34,688 bases of DNA from assembly GCA_964492105.1 (NCBI GenBank), contig CAZBJB010000009.1, forward strand, positions 1 to 34,688. Direction: 5' to 3'. Positions within the stretch are counted from its first letter, which is position 1. The number at the start of each line of letters is the position of its first letter. The notes under the pieces were generated by a model. It searched no databases and was not told the origin of the DNA. It saw only the letters and a list, made by a program, of their open reading frames with translations. Both the position numbers and the translations under genes were made by a program. This DNA is from JAUZQZ01 sp964492105 (GTDB lineage: Bacteria > Pseudomonadota > Zetaproteobacteria > Mariprofundales > Mariprofundaceae). Positions 1 through 8,939 of this stretch are shown here, one piece after another.

Positions 1-51
1 GCACGTCCGGTTCTGTGAGGGTGAAATTCAGTAATGAATGAACTACTCGAC
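1..51 (+). mobile_element. 3' end of a group II intron (partial)
   Basis: The first bases, CACGTCCGGTTC, match the 3' strand of the catalytic domain V hairpin of bacterial group II introns. They are followed by a domain VI-like hairpin (ATTCA, loop gtaa, TGAAT at about 27-40), an unpaired A about 8 nt before the end, and a terminus CTACTCGAC as in many such introns. The intron would end at about position 51, eight bases from the typA stop on the other strand. Its reverse transcriptase, if any, lies outside the window. The call rests on recognising the motif, not on a covariance search. Confidence 0.68.
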
Positions 52-58
52 TAAGGTT

Positions 59-1867
59 TTAGTCCCGCTTTGAACGTTTGCGATCAATCTCACTGAGATG
101 GCGCTTGCGCAAACGGATGGATTTCGGCGTAATCTCCACCAGTTCATCATCGGCGATAAACTCAATGGTGCGCTCCAGCGTAAACTGAAGCGGAGGCACC
201 AGATCAATGGCATCATCCTTGCCGGATGCGCGCACATTCGTCAGTTTTTTTCCTTTGGTGGCATTCACGACCAGATCGTTATCACGTGCATGGATGGCGA
301 TAATCATACCCTCATAGAGTTTCACATTTGGGCCAATAAACATCCTGCCGCGTTCCTGTAATTTCCACAGCGCAAAGGCTACCGATTCCCCCGCGCCATT
401 GGAAATCATAACGCCATTCTTACGCCCAGGCAGTTCACCGATGAATGGACCATATTCGTGGAAGACGTGATGCAGCACACCCGTTCCGCGCGTATCGGTC
501 AGAAACTCCGATGTATAGCCGATCAAGCCGCGCGTCGGGCAATGAAATTCAATACGCGTGGTGCCATCGGGATTGTTCTGTATGTGCCTCATCTCCGCGC
601 CGCGTTTGCCCAATTTTTCGATCACCGAACCCTGATATTTGTCTTTGACATCCACGGTGACATGCTCATACGGCTCCTGTTTGACACCGGCAACCTGGTG
701 AGTGATGACGGTAGGCCGCGAGACAGCCATCTCGAAACCCTCGCGACGCATATTCTCCAGTAAAATTCCGATGTGCAACTCACCGCGTCCCGAAACCTTG
801 TAGACATCACCTGTCTCCGTGTCTTCGACACGCATGGCCACATTGGTACGAATCTCTTTCATCAGGCGATCCCGAATCTGGCGGGTGGTTACAAACTTGC
901 CTTCCGTGCCGGCCAGCGGTGAGTTGTTGACGTGTATTTCCATAGTCAGCGTGGGCTCGTCCACATGGATGACCGGGAGAGCAACGGGGTTCTCTTTATC
1001 CGCAATGGTTTCGCCAATGTGAATCGTTTCGATACCGGCCATGGCGACAATATCGCCAACCGTGGCTGATTCAATCTCAATACGATCCAAGCCCTGAAAA
1101 CCGAGAATTCTGGTAATCCGCGCTGAGGAACGGCTTCCATCAGCATGCAACACCGTGATATCCTGGCCCATCCGGATACTGCCATTGGCAATGCGTCCGA
1201 TGACAATACGGCCAACGTAATCATCCCAGTCAAGCGTGGTGGCCAATATTTGCAGTGGTGAATTCGCGTCACCGGAAGGAGGGGAAACATGTTCAAGGAT
1301 CGTATCAAACAGGCAGGTCAGATTGTTCGATATATCATCCATATCCAGCATGGCGTAGCCTTTTTTCGCTGAGGCGTAAACGATAGGAAAATCGAGTTGC
1401 TCATCGGTGGCGCCCAATGCGGCGAAGAGATCGAAGGTAGCATTCACGCAAGCATCCGGGTCAGCGCCTTCACGGTCAATTTTATTCACGACGACAATAG
1501 GTTTCAGCCCGATATTCAATGCCTTGGAGAGTACAAAACGGGTTTGTGGCATTGGGCCTTCGGCGGCGTCCACCAGCAGCAACACGCCATCCGCCATGTT
1601 CAGGATGCGTTCCACTTCGCCGCCAAAATCAGCGTGCCCCGGCGTATCAACGATATTGATGCGCGTATCGCCATATTTCAGGGAGGCGTTCTTGGCGAGG
1701 ATGGTGATGCCACGCTCGCGCTCAAGATCGCTGGAGTCCATGATGCGCGTCACGATTTCGGCCCGGTTATCAAAGGTGCCGGACTGTTTGAGCAACTCGT
1801 CCACCAGCGTGGTCTTGCCGTGATCAACATGAGCGATAATGGCGATATTACGAAGATTCTGATTCAT
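59..1867 (-). CDS. typA: Ribosome-associated GTPase TypA/BipA
   Basis: A translational GTPase of the EF-G/LepA superfamily that binds the ribosome and supports 50S assembly and stress or cold growth in other bacteria. The 602-residue length is normal. The G domain is at the N-terminus: P-loop AHVDHGKTT at about 12-20, the RGIT switch I motif near 52-55, DTPGH at 74-78 and NKID at 128-131. The EF-G-like domains and the TypA-specific C-terminal domain follow, with ELHIGILLENMRREG and RGLIGYTSEFLTDTRG. It ends in a basic tail, KRSKRD. It is transcribed away from tldD. Its start lies beside a 420-bp patch of repeat remnants, and its stop is eight bases from the end of the group II intron. The call is secure. 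Confidence 0.97.
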   Translation of the reverse strand: MNQNLRNIAIIAHVDHGKTTLVDELLKQSGTFDNRAEIVTRIMDSSDLERERGITILAKNASLKYGDTRINIVDTPGHADFGGEVERILNMADGVLLLVDAAEGPMPQTRFVLSKALNIGLKPIVVVNKIDREGADPDACVNATFDLFAALGATDEQLDFPIVYASAKKGYAMLDMDDISNNLTCLFDTILEHVSPPSGDANSPLQILATTLDWDDYVGRIVIGRIANGSIRMGQDITVLHADGSRSSARITRILGFQGLDRIEIESATVGDIVAMAGIETIHIGETIADKENPVALPVIHVDEPTLTMEIHVNNSPLAGTEGKFVTTRQIRDRLMKEIRTNVAMRVEDTETGDVYKVSGRGELHIGILLENMRREGFEMAVSRPTVITHQVAGVKQEPYEHVTVDVKDKYQGSVIEKLGKRGAEMRHIQNNPDGTTRIEFHCPTRGLIGYTSEFLTDTRGTGVLHHVFHEYGPFIGELPGRKNGVMISNGAGESVAFALWKLQERGRMFIGPNVKLYEGMIIAIHARDNDLVVNATKGKKLTNVRASGKDDAIDLVPPLQFTLERTIEFIADDELVEITPKSIRLRKRHLSEIDRKRSKRD

Positions 1868-1934
1868 GCGAGGTTATTCCTGATATGAGATTTGTGACTA
1901 AAATTTCACCGTTTTTTTGGCGCCTTTCTCTATA

Positions 1935-1966
1935 GAGCCTCTTGCAAAACTCATCAGCGGCGATGA
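1935..1966 (+). repeat. Family A (MITE-like) left-end remnant
   Basis: The bases start GAGCCTCTTGCAAAACTC and continue through ATCAGCGGCGAT, matching the left end of the full 161-bp elements at 11549 and 29172. The similarity stops after about 32 bp. An inverted partial right end lies at 2201-2215, but the flanks (TATA and CATG) do not match, so this is either a decayed, rearranged element or two independent ends. Confidence 0.75.
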
Positions 1967-2117
1967 CCCTGGAATTAGCAACTCCGGCTTTCAAACAGCT
2001 AAATCGCTTCAACCCCGCGTTAACAACAAACAGAAACGGTGAAACCTCAAATTTATAATCCCTTTGCCAGGGCGCGCGCATGGTAGCAGCTTACAATCTC
2101 AATAAAAGACATATTTG

Positions 2118-2130
2118 TGAATAGTCCAGG
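2118..2130 (+). repeat. Family B right-end remnant
   Basis: TGAATAGTCCAGG followed by CTAAC resembles the right end of the family B element at 20046-20058 (TGAATCATGCAGG then CTAAC), including the TTTG before it. No matching left end was found nearby. It lies inside the non-coding stretch between typA and tldD (1868-2289), which otherwise holds only the family A remnants and a possible promoter. Confidence 0.5.
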
Positions 2131-2151
2131 CTAACATTCCGGCATGCGCGG

Positions 2152-2181
2152 TTGGCCGTGGAAGCTTTCGCCTGATATATA
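2152..2181 (+). promoter_or_regulatory. Possible sigma70-type promoter for tldD-pmbA
   Basis: TTGGCC (2152-2157) and TATATA (2176-2181) are separated by 18 bp. They lie about 110 bp upstream of the preferred tldD start. The -35 match is only moderate, and transcription from here would place the family A right-end remnant (2201-2215) in the mRNA leader. This is a pattern match only. Confidence 0.3.
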
Positions 2182-2200
2182 CGTATGCAGGAAATCGGGC

Positions 2201-2215
2201 TTATGCAAGAGGCTC
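2201..2215 (+). repeat. Family A right-end remnant
   Basis: TTATGCAAGAGGCTC matches the last bases of family A elements (TTTTGCAAGAGGCTC) with one change. It lies in inverted orientation to the left end at 1935, upstream of tldD. Confidence 0.55.
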
Positions 2216-2289
2216 CATGCATTCGCTTTGCGTCACTCCTGACGGACAACTACTTGACAGGGATTGGCGCGCATGAAGATTACCCGCCC

Positions 2290-3696
2290 ATGACATTAGC
2301 CATCCCCTCCTCCACATTAAACAAGATGTTGAACGCCATGATTCCCGCGGGCGCGGACGATGCCGACCTGTATCTCCAGCACTCGCAATCCGAATCGCTG
2401 GCGCTGGAAGAAGGTCGCGTCAAACATGTATCGAGCAGCACGCATCAGGGTATCGGCGCCCGCGTCGTCAAGGGAGAAGCCGCAGGTCATGCTTATACCG
2501 ACAGGCTGGAGCATGCCGCATTGATGGAAGCGGCGACCGCGGCCCGCACCATTGCCGAGGAGGGTCAAACACGTTCTCCCGTCGCCATCCATTCTTCCAA
2601 ACCTTCCCATGCCCTCTACCGGCCCGAAAATCCGGCAATGGCAGCCTCCATGCACGAACGAAAGAACCTGCTGGAACGGCTGGATACACTCGCCCGTGGC
2701 ATTGATCCACGGGTGGTGCAGGTATTCGCCAATGTGTCCGCTTCATTTTCGGACATTCATATCATCCGTATGGATGGCGCTCACCTGCATGATGCCCGCC
2801 CGCTGGTGCGGCTGAATATCTCCGTCGTCGTCGAACAGGACGGGCGGCGCGAAACCGGAGGCGCAGGCGGCGGTGGACGATTCGGGCTGGATCGCATGCT
2901 TCAAGGTGAAGAAGCCGAACGGTTAACACGCGAAGCCGTGCGCATCGCCCTGCTTAATCTGGATGCGATCTCGGCTCCGTCTGGCCCAATGCCGGTGGTG
3001 CTCGGCCCCGGATGGCCCGGCATTCTGTTGCACGAAGCCATCGGTCATGGTTTAGAAGGCGATTTCAACCGCAAGGGCACATCCGCTTTTGCCGGTCGTA
3101 TTGGCGAACAGGTCGCGGCGAAAGGGATCACCGTGGTGGATGATGGCACCATCAGCGAACGACGGGGATCATTGAATTTTGATGATGAAGGCACTGAAAC
3201 CCATCGCACGGTGTTGATTGAAGATGGAATCCTCACTGGCTATCTGCAGGACAAACAGAATGCCCGTCTGATGGGTATGACGCCCACCGGCAATGGCAGA
3301 CGGGAATCCTATGCGCATCCGGTGCTGCCGCGCATGACCAACACCTTTATGCTCGCCGGTAATGATTCGCCGGATGATATTCTGGCATCACTGGACCGTG
3401 GCATTTATGCCGTTAATTTCGGCGGTGGGCAGGTGGACATCACTTCCGGCAAGTTTGTGTTCACCACATCCGAGGCCTATCTGGTTGAGGACGGTAAAAT
3501 CAAAGCCCCCGTGAAAGGCGCGACGCTCATCGGCGACGGCCCTTCCGTTCTGAAGAAGGTGTCCATGATCGGCAATGATCTTGCACTTGATCCCGGTGTC
3601 GGCACCTGTGGCAAGGATGGCCAGTCCGTCCCTGTCGGCGTGGGGCTACCCACGATTCGTATTGATGAACTGATTGTGGGAGGAGCTGAAACATGA
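2290..3696 (+). CDS. tldD: Metalloprotease subunit TldD
   Basis: TldD is the catalytic, zinc-dependent half of the TldD/TldE protease, which in Enterobacteria processes microcin B17 precursor and degrades CcdA. The HExxxH zinc motif is visible as HEAIGHGLEGD (H248, E249, H252 from the preferred start). The C-terminal GVGTCGKDGQ and PVGVGLPTIRIDEL blocks are typical of the family. The reading frame stays open upstream to an ATG at 2185. The ATG at 2290 (MTLAIPSSTL) is preferred because it gives 468 residues, close to the usual length, and the upstream part would come from repeat remnants. The stop overlaps the pmbA start in an ATGA, which suggests translational coupling of the two subunits. 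Confidence 0.95.
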   Translation: MTLAIPSSTLNKMLNAMIPAGADDADLYLQHSQSESLALEEGRVKHVSSSTHQGIGARVVKGEAAGHAYTDRLEHAALMEAATAARTIAEEGQTRSPVAIHSSKPSHALYRPENPAMAASMHERKNLLERLDTLARGIDPRVVQVFANVSASFSDIHIIRMDGAHLHDARPLVRLNISVVVEQDGRRETGGAGGGGRFGLDRMLQGEEAERLTREAVRIALLNLDAISAPSGPMPVVLGPGWPGILLHEAIGHGLEGDFNRKGTSAFAGRIGEQVAAKGITVVDDGTISERRGSLNFDDEGTETHRTVLIEDGILTGYLQDKQNARLMGMTPTGNGRRESYAHPVLPRMTNTFMLAGNDSPDDILASLDRGIYAVNFGGGQVDITSGKFVFTTSEAYLVEDGKIKAPVKGATLIGDGPSVLKKVSMIGNDLALDPGVGTCGKDGQSVPVGVGLPTIRIDELIVGGAET

Positions 3697-5075
3697 CACC
3701 GGATATTCAAACCTTACCCCAAAAATTAGTCGAGATGGCAAAAATATCCGGCGCATGCGATGCCGATGCGATGGCCATAGCCGACACGGGTGAATCGGTG
3801 CGCGTACGCAATGGCAAGGTTGAATCCATCGAGCGCGAAGACGCACAAGGCGTGGGGTTGCGCGTCTTCGTGGAACAGGCCACAGCGCAGGGAACCGGAC
3901 TGGCGTTTGCAAGCGCATCCACATCCGATGTTTCAGAAGCAGGCCTCAAGTTGTTAGTAAAACAGGTGATGGAGATGGCCCGCATTTCCGAGCCTGATCC
4001 CGATGCCGTGCCGCCCACGGGTGCCGACCATCCCACACAGGAAGAACTGGACACATGGGTGCAAGAACATCAAGCGCATGCATCATGGAATACCAACGAT
4101 GCCAAACAGGCCGCACTGACCTGCGAGGATGCGGCGCTATCCTTTTCGGATAAAATCACCAATAGCGAAGGCGCGGAAGCCGGTTTCGGCATGGTGCGCG
4201 TCGCTTATGCATCGGCTGACGGTTTTGCTGCTGTGTACGAAAAATCGTCGGTCGCATTGAGCGCATCCGTCATCGCCGGTTCCGGTGATGGCATGCAACG
4301 CGACTATGCGTGGGACAGGCAACGTTCGGCGAAGGCCCTGCGCGCACCCGAAGAGATTGGCCGGGAGGCATCGGAACGCACCCTGCGCAGGCTTGGCGCA
4401 TCAGGCATGGATGGCGGCGCCATGACGGTGGTATTCGAACCCCGTGTGGCTACTTCCATGCTCGGCCATTTAATCCCCGCCATTAACGGACGCGCCGTAT
4501 TGCAACAGCGATCCTTTCTTGCCGATCAGAAAGGAAGCCATATTTTCCCTGATTTTGTACGCCTTGTGGACGATCCCGACCACCCCCATGGATTGGGAAA
4601 CCGCCTGTTTGATGGCGAAGGCACGCGTTGCCGGCCTATGACCATCATCGATCAGGGCGCACTGACCGGATTCCTGACCGACCGATATGCCGCTGGCCGT
4701 CTTGGAAGCGCACCAACGGGCCATGCCAGCCGTGGATTGACCGGTGACATCTCCATTGGCACATCCAATCTGCTTCTGGAGGCCGGGAACCGGACGGTTG
4801 AGAATATATTTGGTGAGATTGGAAATGGTCTGATGGTTACGGAACTCATCGGTTTTGGCGTGAATGGCGTTACCGGCGATTACTCAAGAGGCGCATCGGG
4901 TTTCCTGATCGAAAATGGAAAAATTTCACGACCCGTACAGGAAATTACCATAGCCGGAAACCTGAAGGACATGTTCGCGAACATATCCCATCTCGGTAAT
5001 GATCTGACATGGTTCGGCAGCAGCGCGGTTCCCACAGTGGCGATCACAGGCATGACTGTTGCGGGACAGGGATAA
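3693..5075 (+). CDS. pmbA: Metalloprotease partner subunit PmbA/TldE
   Basis: This is the partner of TldD in the heterodimeric TldD/E protease. The 460-residue protein has the family architecture: an N-terminal segment with VRVRNGKVESIEREDAQGVG and a C-terminal half with FEPRVATSMLGHL, GEGTRCRPMTIIDQGAL and GASGFLIENGKI. It lacks the HExxxH motif, as expected for this subunit. Its start overlaps tldD by 4 bp, and its stop is 2 bp before the start of the PfkB-family kinase, so the three genes look like one transcription unit. Confidence 0.95.
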   Translation: MTPDIQTLPQKLVEMAKISGACDADAMAIADTGESVRVRNGKVESIEREDAQGVGLRVFVEQATAQGTGLAFASASTSDVSEAGLKLLVKQVMEMARISEPDPDAVPPTGADHPTQEELDTWVQEHQAHASWNTNDAKQAALTCEDAALSFSDKITNSEGAEAGFGMVRVAYASADGFAAVYEKSSVALSASVIAGSGDGMQRDYAWDRQRSAKALRAPEEIGREASERTLRRLGASGMDGGAMTVVFEPRVATSMLGHLIPAINGRAVLQQRSFLADQKGSHIFPDFVRLVDDPDHPHGLGNRLFDGEGTRCRPMTIIDQGALTGFLTDRYAAGRLGSAPTGHASRGLTGDISIGTSNLLLEAGNRTVENIFGEIGNGLMVTELIGFGVNGVTGDYSRGASGFLIENGKISRPVQEITIAGNLKDMFANISHLGNDLTWFGSSAVPTVAITGMTVAGQG

Positions 5076-5077
5076 AC

Positions 5078-6062
5078 ATGACATACAATGTATACGGCGT
5101 GGGCAATGCCATTATGGACCTGCAATTACAATGTGAAGATACATTTCTTGATTCCATCGGCGTGGAAAAGGGTGCGATGACACTGGTGGAGGAAGCGCGA
5201 CAGCAATATGTGCTGGACGCACTCGCCGATCATGACGTCCACCAGTGCTCGGGCGGATCAGCCGCCAATACCATCGTCGGCATTGCCGATTTTGGCGGAA
5301 GTACGGCCTATGCCTGCAAGGTCGGGAATGATGACTTCGGTACGCAATATCAGGCTGAAATGCATGAACTTGGCGTCACGCTGGCGGTGGACAGGAGCTT
5401 CGGACAAACAGGCAACTGCGTTGTACTGATCACACCGGATGCCCAGCGAACCATGCTGACGCACCTCGGTGTTTCCAGCACCCTTTCCGCGGCGGATATT
5501 GATGGGGAGGAAATTGGCAAGGCACAGTATGTCTATGTCGAGGGATATCTGTTCACCGGCGAGTCCACCAAAGCCGCCGCACTGAAAACCATTGAACTGG
5601 CCAAACAACAGGACGTAAAAGTGGCGCTCACCGTATCCGATCCCTTTCTCATTGATCTGTGCCGGGATGAATTTCGTACACTGATCGAAGGCCCCGTGGA
5701 TTTATTATTCTGCAATGAGCAGGAAGCCCGCGCATTGACCGGCTTTGATGATCCCGTCGAATGTGCCCGTGAAATCCATAAACACGCGGGAAACGTGGCG
5801 CTGACGTTGGGAAGAAAAGGTTCCATCATCATGCACAAAGGTGAAATGATCCCCATTGAGGGCGCCGAGGCGAATGCCCTGGACACTACCGGCGCTGGCG
5901 ACATGTATGCCGCTGGCGTACTCTACGGCATCACCAATGGCCTTTCCTGGCATCAGGCCGGACATCTCGGCAGCCATGCGGCCGCACAAAATCGTCTCGC
6001 GATTCGGTGCGCGCCTGCCCCGTCGTTACACCCATGAGGAAATCAGGGCATTGCTGCACTGA
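5078..6062 (+). CDS. Adenosine kinase-like PfkB-family kinase, frameshifted near the 3' end
   Basis: A ribokinase/PfkB-family sugar or nucleoside kinase closest in style to bacterial adenosine kinases (MTYNVYGVGNAIMDLQLQ at the N-terminus). It has the GGSAANT substrate-side motif and the DTTGAGDMYAAG ATP/anion-hole motif with its catalytic Asp. The ATG at 5078 is chosen because the open frame upstream only overlaps pmbA, and GGGACAGGG precedes this ATG. The frame fails near 5987. In-frame reading runs into an unrelated tail ending at 6037. Skipping one base (C at 5987) restores the expected ending AAAKIVSRFGARLP and stops at 6062. The catalytic motifs precede the break, so activity may survive. 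It is either a sequencing or assembly error or a young frameshift. The substrate is not proven. Confidence 0.82.
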
Positions 6063-6086
6063 TACGCAATAGACACGAGGAGACCT

Positions 6087-8939
6087 ATGCGCATCCTGTT
6101 ATATAATGAGTTAAATCCACGAAAAATTCCATCTTTCGCCAAGACACGGCGCTATCTGGAAGCGGGGGATTTCAAATCGGCGGAGGTCAAGAAGATTGGC
6201 GATCATTTGTACCGGGCCAAACTGGACACATCCAACCGTCTGCTCTTTTCCATCCATCGCTACCGCAATGAGCCCTGTATTCTGATACTGGAATGTATTC
6301 ATCACCATGCCTATAACAAATCCCGTTTCCTGCGGCACGGTGCACGTATTGATGAGACCAGAATCCCGATCATCACCCGACCCGAGGATCCGGAAGACGA
6401 ACTGGCGTATCTGAATCCTGCCGCGCACGCCTTTCATCTGCTGGATAAAATTATCTGCTTCGATGATTCACAGGCGCGGGTCTATGCCATGCAACCGCCG
6501 CTCATCATCATCGGCTCCGCCGGTAGCGGCAAGACGGCGCTGACGCTGGAGAAGATGAAGCAGGTTCCGGGCGACATTCTGTATGTCACGCTATCCCCCT
6601 ATCTGGTGAAGAATTCATGCGATATTTACTACGCCCATGCATATGAAAATGAGGCCCAGCAGGTTGCTTTTCTCTCCTTTCAGGAATATCTGGAATCCAT
6701 CCGCATACCCGCCGGACGCGAGATTGATTTTCACATTTTCCAACAATGGTTCCAGCGGCGCAGGCATCAAGGTCTGGATGACGCCTACAAGGTGTTTGAG
6801 GAGTTCAAGGGCGTGCTGACAGGCGCGGATTCCGATGCGTCATGGCTGGATCGCGATGCGTATATTTCGCTAGGCGTCAAACAGTCCATCTTTTCCCGAC
6901 AGGAACGGGAATGGGTTTATGATCTCTTTGAACAATACCTGGAATTATTACGGCAGCAAAATCTGTTTGACATCAATATCATCAGTCATGAATATCAATC
7001 GCTGGTAACGCCCACCTATGATTTCATCGTAGTGGACGAGGTGCAGGATCTGACCAATGTGCAGCTCTCCCTGATTCTTCAATCCTTGCGTCATGACGGG
7101 GAATTTATGATCTGTGGCGATTCCAACCAGATCGTACACCCCAACTTCTTCTCGTGGGCCAAGGTGAAGAGCTTCTTTTACCATCAACGGGATCAGCATG
7201 CCCGCCAGGGGCGTCCGCATGATCTTATTCGTATCCTGAGCACCAATTACCGTAATTCGCCGCAGGTGACGGTCATCGCTAATCGTCTGCTGGAAATCAA
7301 GAACGCCCGCTTTGGTTCCATCGACAGAGAAAGTAATTATCTGGTGAACAGCAATGGCCACAATCAGGGAAGCGCACATCTGCTGAAGGACGCTGAACCT
7401 ATTCGGCTGGATATGGAGAAAAAAACCCGGCAATCCACCCGCTTCGCCGTCATCGTCATGAAAGAGGAGCAGAAAGCGGCGGCACGCAAGGTGTTCAGCA
7501 CGCCCCTGCTGTTTTCGGTGCGGGAGGCCAAGGGCCTGGAGTATGAAAATATTATCCTGTTCAATTTTGTTTCCGCGGAAGCGAGTCGTTTTCGAGAGAT
7601 CACCCGCGGCGTTAGCCCCGGAGACTTGACCGGCGATCTGAGCTACGCCCGCCCAAGGGACAAGATGGACAAATCGCTTGAAGCCTATAAATTTCACATC
7701 AATTCGCTGTATGTCGCTATCACCCGCGCCGTCAATAATCTGTACATGATCGAATCCGAATCCGGCCACCGCCTGCTCCATCTGATGGGCATGGGGCAGG
7801 CGGGCGAGGCGCTGGATATGGCGGGACAGGATTCCAACCTCGATGAATGGCGGCAGGAAGCGCATAAACTGGAATTGCAGGGCAAGCAGGAGCAGGCTGA
7901 TGAAATCCGCACTCGCATCCTCAAACAGAGGGAGGTTCCCTGGGTCGTGCTGAAGGACGAAGCATTGGAGACCTTGCGGTGCCAGGCCATTGATGAAGAC
8001 CGCAAGAAAGCAAAATTGTCCCTGTTTGAATATGCCCTGGTGCACCACAATCAGGTATTGCTCAATCAACTGGTACAGGCGGGGTTCGCGCCGGCCCGTA
8101 ACCCGGACAAGGGCCTGGATATTCTTAACCGCAAATACTTCATGCCGTATGAATCCAAAAATCCGCTGCAGGTCTTGCGTCTGGCGGATCAGTATGGCGT
8201 GGATTTTCGTACTCAGTTCAATCATACGCCGCTGATGACTGCGGCGCGGTGCGGCAATGCCACGCTGATCGAGCAGCTTATCGAACTGGGCGCGGATACG
8301 GAGCAAATGAACAGCAACGGCATGAACCCCTTCCAGATTGCGCTGGAACAGGCTTGCGGTTCATCAAGGTTCGCCCATCGAAAACTGGCCGATATTTATC
8401 ATCTGCTATCCCCTGCCGATACCAGTGTCGAGGTAGATGGCCGTTTGATCAAACTCAACAGTCATTTGATGGAATTTACCATGCTTAATCTCATGATTGC
8501 CATGTTCTACCATCGCCTGGGCTATAATGTGATCCAGCGCCATGATGCATTTGGTAGCAGCGATTTCATGGATGTACTGGAAGCGTTTCCCGCTGAAGTG
8601 ATCCCGGATCGCCGCAAGCGGCGCAGCTATATTTCCAGCATTCTGGCCAAGAATGAAATGTATCGTGATGGCCCCTATAACCGCAAACTCTTCTACCGGA
8701 TCAAACGTGGTCAATACATCATTAACCCCGAATTATCGCTTCGTACGGGCGACACATGGCGCAATATCTACGATGTGTTGCATCTTGATCTGCTGGCCGG
8801 GGAATGGAGTGCGGAAAACGATTCCCATGACGAGCTATTTAACAGGATCAGGGCGGCGGGGCTTAAAGGGTTGACATCAGCGATACGCGACATACAGCAT
8901 CGCGCGGGCCGGAAAGGAGCGCCGGATGAGAATCGGTAA
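6087..8939 (+). CDS. UvrD-like SF1 helicase with RelE/ParE-like N-terminus and ankyrin-like segment
   Basis: The protein has 950 residues. Residues 1-90 (MRILLYNELNPRKIP, then YRAKLDTSNRLLFSIHRY) resemble the compact RelE/ParE toxin fold; this is inferred from pattern. The helicase core shows Walker A GSAGSGKT (143-150), Walker B DEVQD (317-321), motif III GDSNQIV (344-350), NYRNS (387-391), motif V REAKGLEYENIILFNF (479-494) and motif VI LYVAITRA (541-548). Residues 710-755 (HTPLMTAARCGNATLIEQL) look like one or two ankyrin repeats. The C-terminal 160 residues, with RRSYISSILAKN and RIKRGQYIINP, may be a winged-helix-like module. GAGGAG precedes the ATG. The end overlaps merR by 14 bp. The multi-domain layout and accessory setting suggest nucleic-acid surveillance or defence, but no function is established. 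Confidence 0.85.
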   Translation: MRILLYNELNPRKIPSFAKTRRYLEAGDFKSAEVKKIGDHLYRAKLDTSNRLLFSIHRYRNEPCILILECIHHHAYNKSRFLRHGARIDETRIPIITRPEDPEDELAYLNPAAHAFHLLDKIICFDDSQARVYAMQPPLIIIGSAGSGKTALTLEKMKQVPGDILYVTLSPYLVKNSCDIYYAHAYENEAQQVAFLSFQEYLESIRIPAGREIDFHIFQQWFQRRRHQGLDDAYKVFEEFKGVLTGADSDASWLDRDAYISLGVKQSIFSRQEREWVYDLFEQYLELLRQQNLFDINIISHEYQSLVTPTYDFIVVDEVQDLTNVQLSLILQSLRHDGEFMICGDSNQIVHPNFFSWAKVKSFFYHQRDQHARQGRPHDLIRILSTNYRNSPQVTVIANRLLEIKNARFGSIDRESNYLVNSNGHNQGSAHLLKDAEPIRLDMEKKTRQSTRFAVIVMKEEQKAAARKVFSTPLLFSVREAKGLEYENIILFNFVSAEASRFREITRGVSPGDLTGDLSYARPRDKMDKSLEAYKFHINSLYVAITRAVNNLYMIESESGHRLLHLMGMGQAGEALDMAGQDSNLDEWRQEAHKLELQGKQEQADEIRTRILKQREVPWVVLKDEALETLRCQAIDEDRKKAKLSLFEYALVHHNQVLLNQLVQAGFAPARNPDKGLDILNRKYFMPYESKNPLQVLRLADQYGVDFRTQFNHTPLMTAARCGNATLIEQLIELGADTEQMNSNGMNPFQIALEQACGSSRFAHRKLADIYHLLSPADTSVEVDGRLIKLNSHLMEFTMLNLMIAMFYHRLGYNVIQRHDAFGSSDFMDVLEAFPAEVIPDRRKRRSYISSILAKNEMYRDGPYNRKLFYRIKRGQYIINPELSLRTGDTWRNIYDVLHLDLLAGEWSAENDSHDELFNRIRAAGLKGLTSAIRDIQHRAGRKGAPDENR

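Noticed and set aside
1967..2200. Possible transposase remnant between the family A ends near typA
   Set aside because: Translations of this stretch show no DDE motif or recognisable transposase segment; called a repeat remnant only.
6948..8306. A 452-codon open frame antisense to the helicase
   Set aside because: The plus-strand protein carries all SF1 helicase motifs in order; the antisense frame has no recognisable motif and is a codon-usage shadow.
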